From Zingiber officinale (Eukaryota; Streptophyta; Magnoliopsida; Zingiberales; Zingiberaceae), in NCBI RefSeq assembly GCF_018446385.1, contig NC_055990.1:26745891-26809890 (forward strand): a stretch of 64,000 nucleotides of DNA, written 5' to 3'. Of the stretch, positions 1 through 10,614 are shown piece by piece. Within the stretch, counting starts at the first letter, position 1, and every line of letters starts with the position of its first letter. The notes beneath the pieces were generated by a model. That model did no database searches, was not told the DNA's origin, and saw only the letters and a list, made by a program, of their open reading frames with translations. The position numbers and the translations under genes were made by a program.

Positions 1-2
1 AG

Positions 3-439
3 GAAGACAAAAATGAGATGCCACAACCGAATCTTCCTGCTTTAACCACCGTCCACCAGAGCACTTCTTCCTCTCACTTCACACTGCCTGCGACCACTGC
101 AAGCCATGACAAAGAGAGGCATGAAATAGATGATCGGGATCCATCTTCAACCAGTGCCCATCTTCGCCTCATTTCATCACCACCAACAGGAGCGGATCCA
201 CCCCGGGGGGGGGGGGGGGGGGGGTTGTCCCCCTGCAGGCGGAACCCCATTGCCAATACGACAATCACCGCGACATGTCCTCAAGCGGTATGGAGGATAA
301 CTACGGCAAAAAGGATGACGACGTTTATGTTGACTCAGATGAAGATTATGACGTTTATGTTGACTCAGACGAGGATGACGACTCGAATTTCGATGAGGAC
401 AAGGATGGCCTTGGGAATAAGTCTGAAATGTCTGATTGA
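3..439 (+). CDS. 3' end of an unrecognised host gene with an acidic C-terminus, disrupted at a poly-G run
   Basis: A reading frame is open from the left edge and looks coding (Ser/Thr/Pro-rich, then a charged stretch) up to a run of 20 G at 205-224. Past the run the plausible coding frame is a different one: it holds a short His/Cys/Asn segment, then an Asp/Glu-rich tail with a duplicated VYVDSDED motif, and stops with TGA at 437-439. Either the G-run changes the frame (length error or real mutation), or an intron ends at the acceptor-like CCCTGCAG (231-238) and a terminal exon starts in phase 0 at 239. I do not recognise the family. Acidic tails of this kind occur in many nuclear proteins, so no function is given. 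The coding character rests on composition only. Confidence 0.4.
205..224. repeat. 20-bp poly-G homopolymer
   Basis: Twenty consecutive G within an apparent coding region. Such runs are length-unstable and a common assembly error, so the frame change across it may not be real. Confidence 0.9.
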
Positions 440-711
440 TTTCTAAGGCAGGCAACGACCTTTATTATGTTATCTTGTATTAGCAAGTAGTGTTTTGGGT
501 TTCAATCGGATAACAATGTGCGTATTTATACGATCATAGTGGGTCTTAAAAAAAGAATGGCATTGTTGTTGTTCTTGCTTTTCAGAAAATGAATCACTCT
601 TTGTGTCTGTTGATGATTAATGTTCTTTATTTCGCTTAAACTTGTGTGTTGGTCTATACGGTTTTGAGATTATTTTATGTTTTTGTAAAAGCATTTTGCA
701 AAACATTATTT
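440..711 (+). other. Probable 3' untranslated/flanking sequence of the left-edge gene
   Basis: T-rich, non-coding sequence directly after the TGA at 437-439, running to the target duplication of the retrotransposon at 717. It would originally have continued at 7699. No clear poly(A) signal was identified. Confidence 0.4.
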
Positions 712-716
712 ATCTT
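712..716. repeat. Target site duplication ATCTT (left)
   Basis: ATCTT directly before the left LTR; matched by 7694-7698. Confidence 0.75.
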
Positions 717-2274
717 TGGTACGGATAGGTCCGAGGGGCAAAAAGGGAGTTTTGAGGGAAGGAGAGGGGCAAGAGGGTCATTCCACTGTTAAGGTATTAA
801 GGGAGGAGGAGGTTCGTGTGGAGAGGAGGTCTGGGGCCGCCGCCACAGTGGTTGGAGGATCCCTCGGACTCTTCTTGCCGGAGCCGAGGTCGCCGGCCGC
901 CTTTTCTCCACTCCTCTCCTTCTCCTCACTGCCGACCACCTCCTCTCTTCTCCTCCTCTTCTTCGTTCGTGCGCCGCCACTAAGCCGCCGACTCCTCCTT
1001 CCTCCTCATGTTTCTCGCCGGAGACGACGCCATCGTCAGCCGACCACCACCTCCATCCTCCCTCTTTCCCTTCTTGCCTGCAGGCGCCTCCGGACCTCGT
1101 CCCCTTCGTCTCCTCCTTGTAGAGCCGCCGCCGGACCGGATATCGCTCTTCTCCTCTTCCTCACGCTCCACTCTTCGCAAGCAGCACCACCGCACTTCGC
1201 CTCTTCTTCCTCCTCGCGACGTCGCCGCCGGCCAACCTTGCAGCGCCGCTCCCTACTTCTCCTCCTCTTCGTCTCTTCACGCAGCCGAATCACCACCTCT
1301 TCCCTTGCTGCTGGCCGAGGTATAGTGAAGACAGGAAGCCTTCTGCGTCCTCCGAGGACACCATGGAGCGACAATCGCCACCGGCAATACCCCTCCAGCT
1401 GCTAATGGAGGTTTCTTCTTCTCTCTTCCCCCGATAGCCACGCCAACACCTTCACTCCCTCTCGCGGACAGCCACAGCGGGTGGCCTGTTCGCCGGCAGT
1501 CCTCTCCCCCTCTCTATGCCGACAACATCGGCGCCAGCTCTCTCCTTCTCTTGCCCACGAGGTGCTGCTGCCCCAGCGCTGTTGCTGTTGCCGACCAGCC
1601 TCCGGTCGCCCACGACTCGATCTGGCGCAAAAGGCAGTGTCGTCGCACGGCATGGTACTTGCTATGGCGCTGTTGGCCGACCCGCTATCTCAACGGACCT
1701 CATAGCGTAATTACTATTACCGGCAGCCGCGCCGGATTTGATCATCTAGGGCCCTTATCTTTAGGTCCGACGTCGATCCCGCTCTCGATCCGAGCCCTCC
1801 AAGCCCTCGCTGTCATTATGTTCCGACTCGATGCGTGTGATGTTTGTATGCTCTGGTCATCGTGCCGACTTAGTGTCCCGGCCTGCGTGCCGATCTCATG
1901 TGCCGGCCTGCGTGCCGATTTCGTGTGCCGGCCTGCGTGTCGATCTATTGTTCCGGTCTGTGCGCTGATCTCATGTCTCGGCCTGCGTGCCAATCTCGGA
2001 TCACTTTTTTCCACAACTTTTCATTTTGAGTCATTTTTTAGTCTCTCTGCTTTTTGCTGGGGAAAAAGGACTTGACTTGAGCGTCGGAGGGCCTGATCCG
2101 GGAACTTTTTCCCTGGGTTCTGGTCTCTAACGTGAGGAGGGGAGATCGTCTGAGTGTGTGCAGGATCCTGCAGCATCGTCAGCCGCCCGTGGGAGCCGAA
2201 TCACCCACGACTTTCCGTCAACAACCAGGCCGTCGCGACCAGCCTTCGTCCGACTCAGCTTTGAGACAGGATCA
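717..2274 (+). repeat. 5' LTR of the LARD element
   Basis: 1558 bp. Positions 717-1998 match the right LTR closely (a few percent difference by eye). It is strongly CT/GC-biased, so many spurious ORFs appear on both strands. A sub-array of about five 24-27 bp GCCTGCGTGCC units lies at about 1870-1990. The stretch from about 2000 to 2229 does not match the right LTR, but the last 40 bp do again. Confidence 0.85.
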
Positions 2275-2276
2275 AA

Positions 2277-2297
2277 TTTGGCGCCATCTGTGGGAAC
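2277..2297 (+). other. Primer-binding-site region of the LARD
   Basis: TTTGGCGCCATCTGTGGGAA starts two bases after the LTR end. The motif is recurrent at this place in plant gypsy-type elements; which tRNA it pairs with is not decided here. Confidence 0.6.
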
Positions 2298-2399
2298 ACA
2301 ACAACCTGTTCTAGAACGTGAAGATGGACGACGTCGGGAGGTTCTCTACCATTATCACAATCCCGGAGTATCTCGACGCATATATTATATTCTATCCTC

Positions 2400-3216
2400 A
2401 CTCCACGGGTATTCAGGAGTCGAGGAATTGAGTGGAGCTTCAGCTGGCCGACATGTTAGTTCTTCCATTACGTTTTTTCCCTAACTCCACGGGTATTCGG
2501 GAGTTAAGGGATTGAGACAAGCCCTTAGCCGGTTGGCAAGGCTCCCCGATCAGGCTAGAGCCTTCGATTTCTGGTCGGACACTAGAGGCCTAGTTTCCCG
2601 TTCATACACTTGGGATACATCCCCCTGCTCATACTCTAGGGGCACAACTCCCCACTCATACACTAGGACACAGCTTCCCGATCAGGCTCTGCTTCCTTCA
2701 ACCACGGTGCTCTGCTTACCTCTACTTTTATGAAATCTGCTCCCCTATATTACCATGGGTTTCATTCCCTTTAACGGTCGGGGCTCATATTATCATCTTC
2801 TCCCCTCGCTCCATGGGTATTCGGGAGTTGAGGGATCGAGACAGATCCGCAGTCGGTTGGCACCACACCGTTGTCAAGTATGACATAAGCTTTATTTCCT
2901 CATGCTGCTACATGCTTCGCTTTTACTAGCTTCAAAGCTTATCCTTCCTCATTCGGGGTTGAGTGGTTTTCACTGGTCTCAGACCAGCTTATTGGATTTT
3001 ATATTTCCCCCGTTCGGGGTTGAGCGATTGTCACTGGTCTCAGACCATCTTATTGGATTTCTTATCTCCCCCGTTCGGGGTTGAGTTATCGCCACCGGTC
3101 TCGGACCGGAGTATCATTACTGGTCTTGGACCAGCGCCATCGCCACCAGTCTCGGACCGGAGTATCATTACTGGTCTCAGACCAGCGCCATCGCCACCGG
3201 TCTCGGACCGGAGTAT
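2400..3216. repeat. LARD interior: degenerate long repeats and 68-bp units
   Basis: The phrase 'ctccacgggtattcgggag' plus about 100 bp of following sequence occurs near 2400, 2490, 2810 and again near 4175, a dispersed internal repeat. From about 2955 to 3215 'cgttcggggttgag' blocks and 68-bp CACCGGTCTCGGACC units follow. No coding content. Confidence 0.65.
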
Positions 3217-4140
3217 CCCAGACTCTCGCCTCAGTGCGAGTTATAAGTGAGCTCTGCTCTCACGCCCAACGACTTTTCAGGTCGGCTCCCATGCGAGAAT
3301 TAAAAGTGAGCCCTGTGCTCACGCCCAACGACCTTTTAGGTCGGTTGTCCCAGACTCTCGCCTCAGTGCGAGTTATAAGTGAGCTCTGTTCTCACGCCCA
3401 ATGACCTTTCAGGTCGGCTCCCATGCGAGAATCAAAAGTGAGCCCTGTGCTCACACCCAACGACCTTTTAGGTCGGTTGCCCCAGACTCTTGCCTCGATC
3501 GAGTTATAAGTGAGCTCTGCTCACGCCCAACGACCTTTCAGTCGGCTCCCGTGCGAGAATCAAAGTGAGCCTGTGCTCACGCGACCTTTAGGTCGGTTGT
3601 CCCGCACTCTCCCCGGTGCGAGTTATAAATGAGCTCTGTTCTCACGTCCAACGACCTTTCAGGTCGGCTCCCATGCGAGAATTAAAAGTGAGGCCCGTGC
3701 CCACGCCCAACGACCTTTTAGGTCGGTTGTCCCAGACTCTCGCCTCAGTGCGAGTTATAAGTGAGCTCTGTTCTCACGCCCAACGACCTTTCAGGTCGGC
3801 TCCCATGCGAGAATCAAAAGTGAGCTCTGTGCTCACGCCCAATGACCTTTTAGGTCGGTTGTCCCAGACTCTCGCCTCAGTGCGAGTTATAAGTGAGCTC
3901 TGTTCTCACGCCCAACGACCTTTCAGGTCGGCTCCCATGCGAGAATTAAAAGTGAGCTCTTTTCTCACGCCCAACGACCTTTCAGGTCGGTAGCCCCAGA
4001 CTCTCGCCTCAGTGCGAGTTATAAGTGAGTTCTGCTCTCACGACCAACAACCTTTCAGGTCGCCTCCCATGCGAGAATTAAAAGTGAGCTCTGTTCTCAC
4101 GCCCAACGACCTTTCAGGTCGGTAGTCCCAGACTTCTGAC
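3217..4140. repeat. Tandem array, about 130-bp unit, seven copies
   Basis: Units start with CCCAGACTCTCGCCTCAG at about 3217, 3349, 3480, 3600, 3730, 3863 and 3994. Each contains CAACGACCTTTCAGGTCGG (self-complementary GACCT..AGGTC) twice. The 3480-3610 copy is worn by small deletions. The array lies inside the LARD interior. Confidence 0.85.
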
Positions 4141-4389
4141 AGTCATGGCTCAGATTATTCTCTTCTCCCCTTGCTCCCCGGGTATTTGGGAGTTGAGGGA
4201 CCGAGACGGATCCTCAGTCGATTGACATCACTTTGTGATCAGGTATGATAAAGGTTCTGTCCCCTTATATTGCTACAGGTTTCGTTTCTATGGGCTTCAA
4301 GGCTTATCCTCACCCGTTCGGGGTTGAGCTATTACCACCAGTCTCGGACCAGAGTATTACCACCGGTCTCGGATCAGAGTATCATTAAC

Positions 4390-4910
4390 GATCTCTCGGT
4401 CAGGCGGTCAGACCAATTCCCAGTCAGTCTTTCAGACAAATTCCCGATCGGGCTATCAGACAAATTCCCGGTCGGGCTTCTAGACCAAGTCCTGGTCAGA
4501 CCTCCAGACCAATTCTCGGTCGGGATCTTAGATCAATTCCCGGTCGGTCTCTCAGACCAACTCTCGGTCAGTCTTCCAGACCAATTCCCGGTCGGGCTTC
4601 AAGACCAATTCCGGGTCAGACCTTCAGATTGCTTTTTTGTCAGACATTCAGAATGTTTCCCGGTCAGGTCTCTAGGTCGGGTCTTGGTCAGACCTTCAGA
4701 TCAATTTCTGGTCAGACTTCCAGATCAATGCCTGGTCAGACCTCCAGCTCAATGCCTGGTCAGACCTCTAGATTGCTTCTTTGTCAGGCATTCAGAATGT
4801 TTCCCGGTCAGGTCTCCAGGTCGGATCCTGGTCAGACATTCAGATCAATTCTTGGCCATGTCTTCAGATCAAGTAATGGTCAGGCCTCCAGATCATCTTT
4901 CGGCCGGGAT
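4390..4910. repeat. Tandem array of about 26-bp units (CAGACCAATTCCCGGTCGG-like)
   Basis: About twenty degenerate units alternating 'ggtcaga/ggtcggg' and 'cagaccaattc'. Because the unit is near a multiple of three, a long ORF runs through it (4270-4944), but the predicted protein is only the repeat translated. Confidence 0.75.
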
Positions 4911-5140
4911 TCCAGACTCTCGTCCCAGTGCGAGTTATAAGTGAGCACTGCTCTCACGCCCAATGACCGAGCTACTCGGTCGGCTGTCCCAGACTCTCGC
5001 CCCAGTGCGAGTTATAAGTGAGCTATGCTCTCACGCCCAACGACCGAGCTGCTCGGTCGGCAGTCCCAGACTCTCGCCCCAGTGCGAGTTATAAGTGATC
5101 ATGCTCTCACGCCCAACGACCTCTCGGTCGGTGCTCATCA
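4908..5140. repeat. Tandem array, about 78-bp units, three copies
   Basis: CCAGACTCTCG(C/T)CCCAGTGCGAG recurs at about 4911, 4989 and 5066. It is a shortened version of the 130-bp unit at 3217-4140 with the CGACCTTTCAGGTCG part replaced by CGACCGAGCTGCTCGGTCG, so the palindromic core is retained with changed sequence. Confidence 0.75.
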
Positions 5141-5885
5141 TTCACTCGCAGCTCAGCATGACACTCGTCATACTCACTTTACTCGCTGCTCTGTCCGGCA
5201 CTCAGCTCCCACGTTTCGCTCACTGCTGTTGCTCGGTCGGCATTCATCGCTTCACTCGTCGCTCTGCTCGGCACTTTTCATTCACGTCTAGCTCATCGTT
5301 ATTGTTTGGCCGTTGTCTCGACTACTCACTGGTACCGCTCAGCTACTTGGTTTACGTTGATCGACCTATCACTTAAGGGCTTCCTCGGTTATGCACTTGA
5401 CTTCGCTCGCCCTCGCCCGCCCATTCTTAGCTTGCTCGGTCGACACTCGCTCAGTCGACACTCGCTCAGTCGGCATTTTCTCGGTCGCGCTCATGGCTTT
5501 GCTCGCCCATCTTCCTCTCTAGAGATCGGTCGTGATTTATTGGCGCTCGATCGCACGCTCGACACCACTTGCTCGACATTCTCGATCACTCAGTCGGCAC
5601 TTTTCGATCGCCTGATTGTCGCTCGATCATTTTACTCAGCATCTCTCGATAGTCTACTCGATATCGCTCGACATCCGCCAGATCGCTCCTTCGACACTCG
5701 CTCGATATGCCTTTTATCGCCCGGTCGGTGTTTACTCTTTTCGTCGCTCTGCCGGATACTCGTACACAGCTGCTCGTTCGACATTATATGATAGACCCGC
5801 GATATGACTCTGCGTTCAGTAGCGATTCTTTGTTTTGGTTGGATGAGTCTAGTCAGTCGGACTTGCGCCTCCTTCGACTAGACTT
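5141..5885. other. LARD interior, right part: CTCG-rich degenerate repeats
   Basis: Short 'cactcgctcagtcgg' and 'gctcgacattctcg' phrases recur irregularly. No coding domain is seen. Confidence 0.5.
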
Positions 5886-5899
5886 GCGGGGGAGGCTTG
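5886..5899 (+). other. Polypurine tract of the LARD
   Basis: GCGGGGGAGGC immediately before the right LTR; the priming site for plus-strand synthesis. It sets the + orientation. Confidence 0.6.
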
Positions 5900-7693
5900 T
5901 GATACGGATAGGTCCGAGGGGCAGAAAGGGAGTTTTGAGGGAAGGAGAGGGGCAAGAGGGTCATTCCACTGTTAGGGCATTAAGGGAGGAGGAGGTTCGT
6001 GTGGAGAGGAGGTCTGGGGCCGCCGCCACAGTGGTTGGAGGATCCCTCGGACTCTTCTTGCCGGAGCCGAGGTCGCCGGCCGCCTTTTCTCCACTCCTCT
6101 CCTTCTCCTCACCGCCGACCACCTCCTCTCTTCTCCCCCTCTTCTTCGTTCGTGCGTCGCCACTAAGCCGCTGACTCCTCCTTCCTCCTCATGTTTCTCG
6201 CCGGAGACGACGCCATCGTCAGCCGGCCACCACCTCCATCCTCCCTCTTACCCTTCTTGCCTGCAGGCGCCTCTGGACCTCGTCCCCTTCGTCTCCTCCT
6301 TGTAGAGCCGCCGCCGGACCGGATATCACTCTTCTCCTCTTCTTCACGCTCCACTCTTCGCAAGCAGCACCACCGCACTTCGCCTCTTCTTCCTCCTCGC
6401 GACGTCGCCGCCGGCCAACCTTGCAGCGCCGCTCCCTACTGCTCCTCCTCTTCGTCTCTTCACGCAGCCGAATCACCACCTCTTCCCCTGCTGCTGGCCG
6501 AGGTATAGTGAAGACAGGAAGCCTTCTGCGTCCTCCGAGGACACCATGGAGCGACAATCGCCACCGGCAATCCCCCTCCAGCTACTAATGGAGGTTTCTT
6601 CTTCTCTCTTCCCCCGATAGCCACACCAACACCTTCACTCCCTCTCGCGGACAGCCACAGCGGGTGGCCTGTTCGCCGACAGTCCTCTCCCCCTCTCTAT
6701 GCCGACAACATCGGCGCCAGCTCTCTCCTTCTCTTGCCCACGAGGTGCTGCTGCCCCAGCGCTGTTGCTGTTGCCGACCAGCCTCCGGTCGCCCACGACT
6801 CGATCTGGCGCAAAAGGCAGTGTCGTCGCACGGCATGGTACTTGCTATGGCGCTGTTGGCCGACCCGCTATCTCAACGAACCTCATAGCGTAATTACCGT
6901 TACCGGCAGCCGCGCCGGATTTGATCATCTAGGGCCCTTATCTTTAGGTCCGACGTCGATCCCGCTCTCGATCCGAGCCCTCCGAGCCCTCGCTGTCATT
7001 ATGTTCCGACTCGATGCGTGTGATGTTTGTATGCTCTGGTCATCGTGCCGACTTAGTGTCCCAGCCTGCATACCGATCTCATGTGCTGGCCTGCGTGCCG
7101 ATTTCGTGTGCCGGCCTGCGTGTCGATCTATTGTTCCGGTCTGTGCGCTGATCTCATGTCTCGGCCTGCGTGCGGATCTCGAGTCCCTGCCTGCGTGCCG
7201 GTGTCGTATCCCGGTCTGCGTACCGGTGCTTTATCCCGGTCTGCGTACCGGTGCTTTTTCCCGGCCTGCGTGTCGTTATTATCTCTCGACTTGCAGCTCA
7301 TCTTTCGGCTCTGCACCTCGTTCGGCTCTTCACCGTCAGATCCCCCCTGATCTGAATCATCTACTCTTCCGGGTCGCGACAACTCGAGCCGCGTCCCATC
7401 CGAGGGCGCCCCCTTTTGCCAGGGTATGTTTTTCATTCATATTCCATACGCATTTCATTATTTTATGGCTTAGTCGGGCACTCATATATTTGTTGGATCT
7501 GCCTCGAGCATTGGGGTACCGGGCCCGGGTCAACCCGGTCACTGGCTGCAGGTAGCGTTGACCAGAGGACTTTTGAAGACTTGGTCAACACGGGAGCCAT
7601 CTCAGCACACCCCCCTCCGGGACGTCGCGATTCAGTCAACATTTCAGCTACCTCACCCGACGGTCCGTCTGACTCAGCTTCCAGACAGGATCA
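5900..7693 (+). repeat. 3' LTR of the LARD element
   Basis: 1794 bp, starting TGATACGGATAGG and ending AGACAGGATCA. It matches the left LTR to about 7180. The GCCTGCGTGCC sub-array is longer here (about nine units, 7060-7285 against five). The following block (about 7290-7650) has no counterpart in the left LTR; the last 40 bp match again. Confidence 0.85.
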
Positions 7694-7698
7694 ATCTT
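7694..7698. repeat. Target site duplication ATCTT (right)
   Basis: ATCTT directly after the right LTR, matching 712-716. Confidence 0.75.
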
Positions 7699-9636
7699 TC
7701 GATTGAATTATCACAACTTAATTTGCAAGAACGTTTTCATTGAAGTTCTTTTGTCTGATCATATTATATAATAACAAAAATAATAAAACAGGCTTGCAAC
7801 GCAACTAAAATAAACAAGAAATAAGTACAAATTCTAAAGGAAAATTCGTAAGTGTCTAGATAAATGTTAAAGCAATCTCATGATTAGGTGCCGGGTAGTG
7901 ATTTTTATTAACTCGGTTTGAAGCAATTTGAAAGGATTGCGTATTAATAAAATTATGTCGTTAATGAAATGAAAATAATGAAGCATTAGCACCAAAAAGG
8001 AGCATGTAAGTTTCCCGATGTTGAAAGATGAAAGGAGCTTGAGCATTTCACTGCATGAAAAAGCATGAATGCATCAATATGTAGACTGGAAAAAAACTTC
8101 AAAAAACACAAACCAAGGACAAATACTGATTTTACAGTCCCATCTCTTCAGCAATCCATCTGAAGAAAGACTCATATATATCCAATCCAATATAGACAAG
8201 CATAAACACCCATGGATCAGATACAAGTTACAAAATACATTTACAAACTATCAGCTACATGAACTTGGTATGTATAATCTAGCATCAAGGTTCTGCTGCT
8301 TCCGTGCTCCTTCCATATTGACATGCAACCGTTAAAAGGGTATTTTCAGCCATGAATATTATTAAAACAGATTTGCAAAATAGGATTAGAGATGAATGGA
8401 TGAATGACAGTTCGATAGTCTATATTGAAAAAGATATTTTTAATATTATCGTCAATGAACCAATTTTGTAGTGTTTTCAGAATATGGATTCTCGAAGAAC
8501 GCAATTATCACATATTCTTTAGTAGACTGCTTTAATATTATTGTACGAATTTTTTCATAATATTATATTTTTTTTCCTGTGCGGATTTTAATTACATATA
8601 ATTTATTAACCATTTAAAAAAGAAAATTGGTCGCGCATAGTTCAGATCGCGAATCGCGATCACCTCTCTATGCTTGAATTCCTAGATCCACCACTGACCA
8701 CCATCACCAGCGAGGTCAAGGAGATTTCCCTTCCTCAATCCAGTGATCGTCTATTCCTCATGGCTGACTTCCACAAATCATGACTCCATCTTCGCCGGTG
8801 CAAGATCTGGTTAGCTTCATTCATCCGCTCTCTATCAGATCTGGTCACAATCATCCTTCCAAGATCCTATCAACTTCATTCATCCAATCTCATGACCAGA
8901 AGCCCTTGAATTGATACCATCACTCGGATTGTAGCACCTCATCACTTTCTTCATCCCGGGATAGCAAGATTCACTTCCTTTTGATGGTTGGCTTGATATA
9001 ATTAGTTGATGGATGATCTTCATGGTTGAATGTTTTGATTTGTTGTTGATTGTGAATGAATTGCAATAGGTTAATCTCTCCATGTTCTAGATTTGGTTTA
9101 GATTTGATTTCTTACCTTTGTTCCATGTTGATTGGTTGTAATTGATTCAGAATCCCCTTCGTTTAGATTGTTTGCATTAGTCTTTAATTGAATGATGCTT
9201 GCAAGGTGTTCCATGGAAGGTTCCTTAGAATTTAGTTCGGTAATTCCTTAAGTAGTTATTTACATCGCTTTGTTAATGTTGATTCCATTATGTCTGTGCC
9301 CTTCCTTTAAATGCAATTAGGATAGCTAAGCTTAGGTTTCATTACATGCTCTAGGTTATGTTAAATGTTTCATTTCGTTAGATGTTTTCTTGATGTTTCT
9401 TTTAATTCCGGTGCAATTGTAGTTTAGGTTAGATTAGGATTTCATTACTTGCATTATCTTTCAATTAGTAGTCTAAGAATTCAAAACTCAAACCCACTTA
9501 CTAATAAATTGATCATGAAATTTATTATAAATTAGCTACATTTGTTGGGAGATGACTCGAGTTATCTCTGTGCTACATTAGTGTAAAGAGGTAGTGTACT
9601 TAAATTATTTGTAAATTATGGTATGACACAGTTTAT
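7699..9636. other. Intergenic DNA, no gene supported
   Basis: AT-rich sequence, joined to 440-711 before the LARD inserted. 8640-9480 has a more even base composition and T-rich phrases like a transposon leader or LTR, but no repeat boundary or domain is visible. Short ORFs here have no recognisable content. Confidence 0.4.
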
Positions 9637-10260
9637 CAAGCATACAACCGATAGACCCCAGAGTCGGTTGGGCTTTTGGGACTTAGCTCCCCACTCGGCA
9701 TGACCCCCAGCATAAAATCGATCGGCCCCAGAGTCGGTCAGATCTTTAGAACTTAACTCCCCACTCCTCATGAGCATGACCCCTAGCATACAGCTGATCG
9801 GCCCTAAAGTCGGACGAACTTTCATGACTTAGTTCCCCACTTCTCATGGGCATAACCCCCAACATATAGTCAATCATCCCCAGAGTAGGTTGGATCTTTG
9901 GTACTCAGCTCCCCACTCATGGGCATGACCCTAATATACAGCCGATCAACCCAAGAGGCGGTCGGACTTTCAAGACTTAACTCTCCAATCATGGGCATGA
10001 TCCCAACATATAGTTGGTGGGCTCAAGAGCCGGTCAGACTTATGGGGCTCAGCTCTCCACTTCATGGGCTCATCTCCCAACATACAGTAGGTCAACCTCA
10101 AAGCCAGTCAAGCCTTCACGGGACTTAGCCTCCCCACTCATGAGCATGACCCCAGCATACAGTTGGTCGACCTTTGAACTAATCAAACCTTCAAGACTTA
10201 GCTCTCCACTCTTCATGGGCATGACTCCCAGCATATAATCGATCGGCCCCAGAACCGGTC
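9637..10260. repeat. Tandem array of about 73-bp units, eight copies
   Basis: The phrase 'ccccactcatgggcatgaccc' followed by 'agcatacagtcgatcggccccagagtcggt' recurs near 9705, 9771, 9848, 9922, 9993, 10067, 10143 and 10218. The style resembles repeats in the upstream part of gypsy LTRs, and a TATA-containing LTR segment follows at 10438. Confidence 0.8.
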
Positions 10261-10437
10261 AAATTCTCTCCAGGAGATAGCAGTGTCAGAGAATCGTAAC
10301 AACCTGTTAGAGAATAATGGTTACTCACTAGGGAATATTTCACTACTTTATATATACACACAACAGAACCTTCCTCTGAGAGTGGCCTTACATCCTCCTT
10401 TACATGATCTATTCTAACATTAGACATTCCCTAAAGC

Positions 10438-10614
10438 CTTATTATTATGGATGTTATGAGAGACGGTATAAAAAGGTGGGTCCTCTCCGTTGGCCAGGTA
10501 GCTCTCATGTGCGCACACCTACACGCACATCTACACTACTATTCTACTATTCATATTCTTGTTCTCCATTTAGCTATGATTCTGATTTAAGTTTCGGAGT
10601 ACCTACATCAGGGA
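10438..10614 (+). repeat. LTR-like promoter segment, copy 1
   Basis: 'atgttatgagagacggtataaaaaggtggg' through 'tacatcagggaccc'. It contains a TATAAAAA box and matches 12100-12279 at roughly nine bases in ten. It looks like the TATA/R part of a gypsy LTR whose U3 includes the array at 9637-10260. Confidence 0.55.

Larger units (their letters stand above)
717..7693 (+). mobile_element. Non-autonomous LTR retrotransposon (LARD type), complete with target duplications
   Basis: Two LTRs (717-2274 and 5900-7693) begin TGRTACGGATAGG and end in GATCA, with ATCTT on both outer sides (712-716, 7694-7698). A TTTGGCGCCATCTGTGGGAA motif, typical just inside the 5' LTR of plant Ty3/gypsy elements, follows the left LTR, and a purine tract (5886-5895) precedes the right one, fixing + orientation. 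The 3.6-kb interior holds no gag, protease, RT or integrase motif in any frame I read; it is tandem repeats. Long LTRs plus a long non-coding interior define a LARD, mobilised in trans by an autonomous relative, probably gypsy. Confidence 0.85.

Noticed and set aside
717..1405. Long ORFs on both strands in the LARD LTR
   Set aside because: They come from CT/GC-biased sequence with few stops, are Arg/Ser/Pro-rich without domains, lack a proper ATG in one case, and recur in the second LTR.
3217..4140. Regular repeats that could be mistaken for a CRISPR array
   Set aside because: Units of 130 bp follow one another with no unique spacers, in a plant retroelement with LTRs and target duplications.
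4270..4944. 224-codon ORF
   Set aside because: It is a translated 26-bp tandem repeat in the LARD interior.
7708..7712. TTATC as the LARD target duplication
   Set aside because: It would leave LTR ends that are not TG..CA; ATCTT with TG..CA fits both ends.
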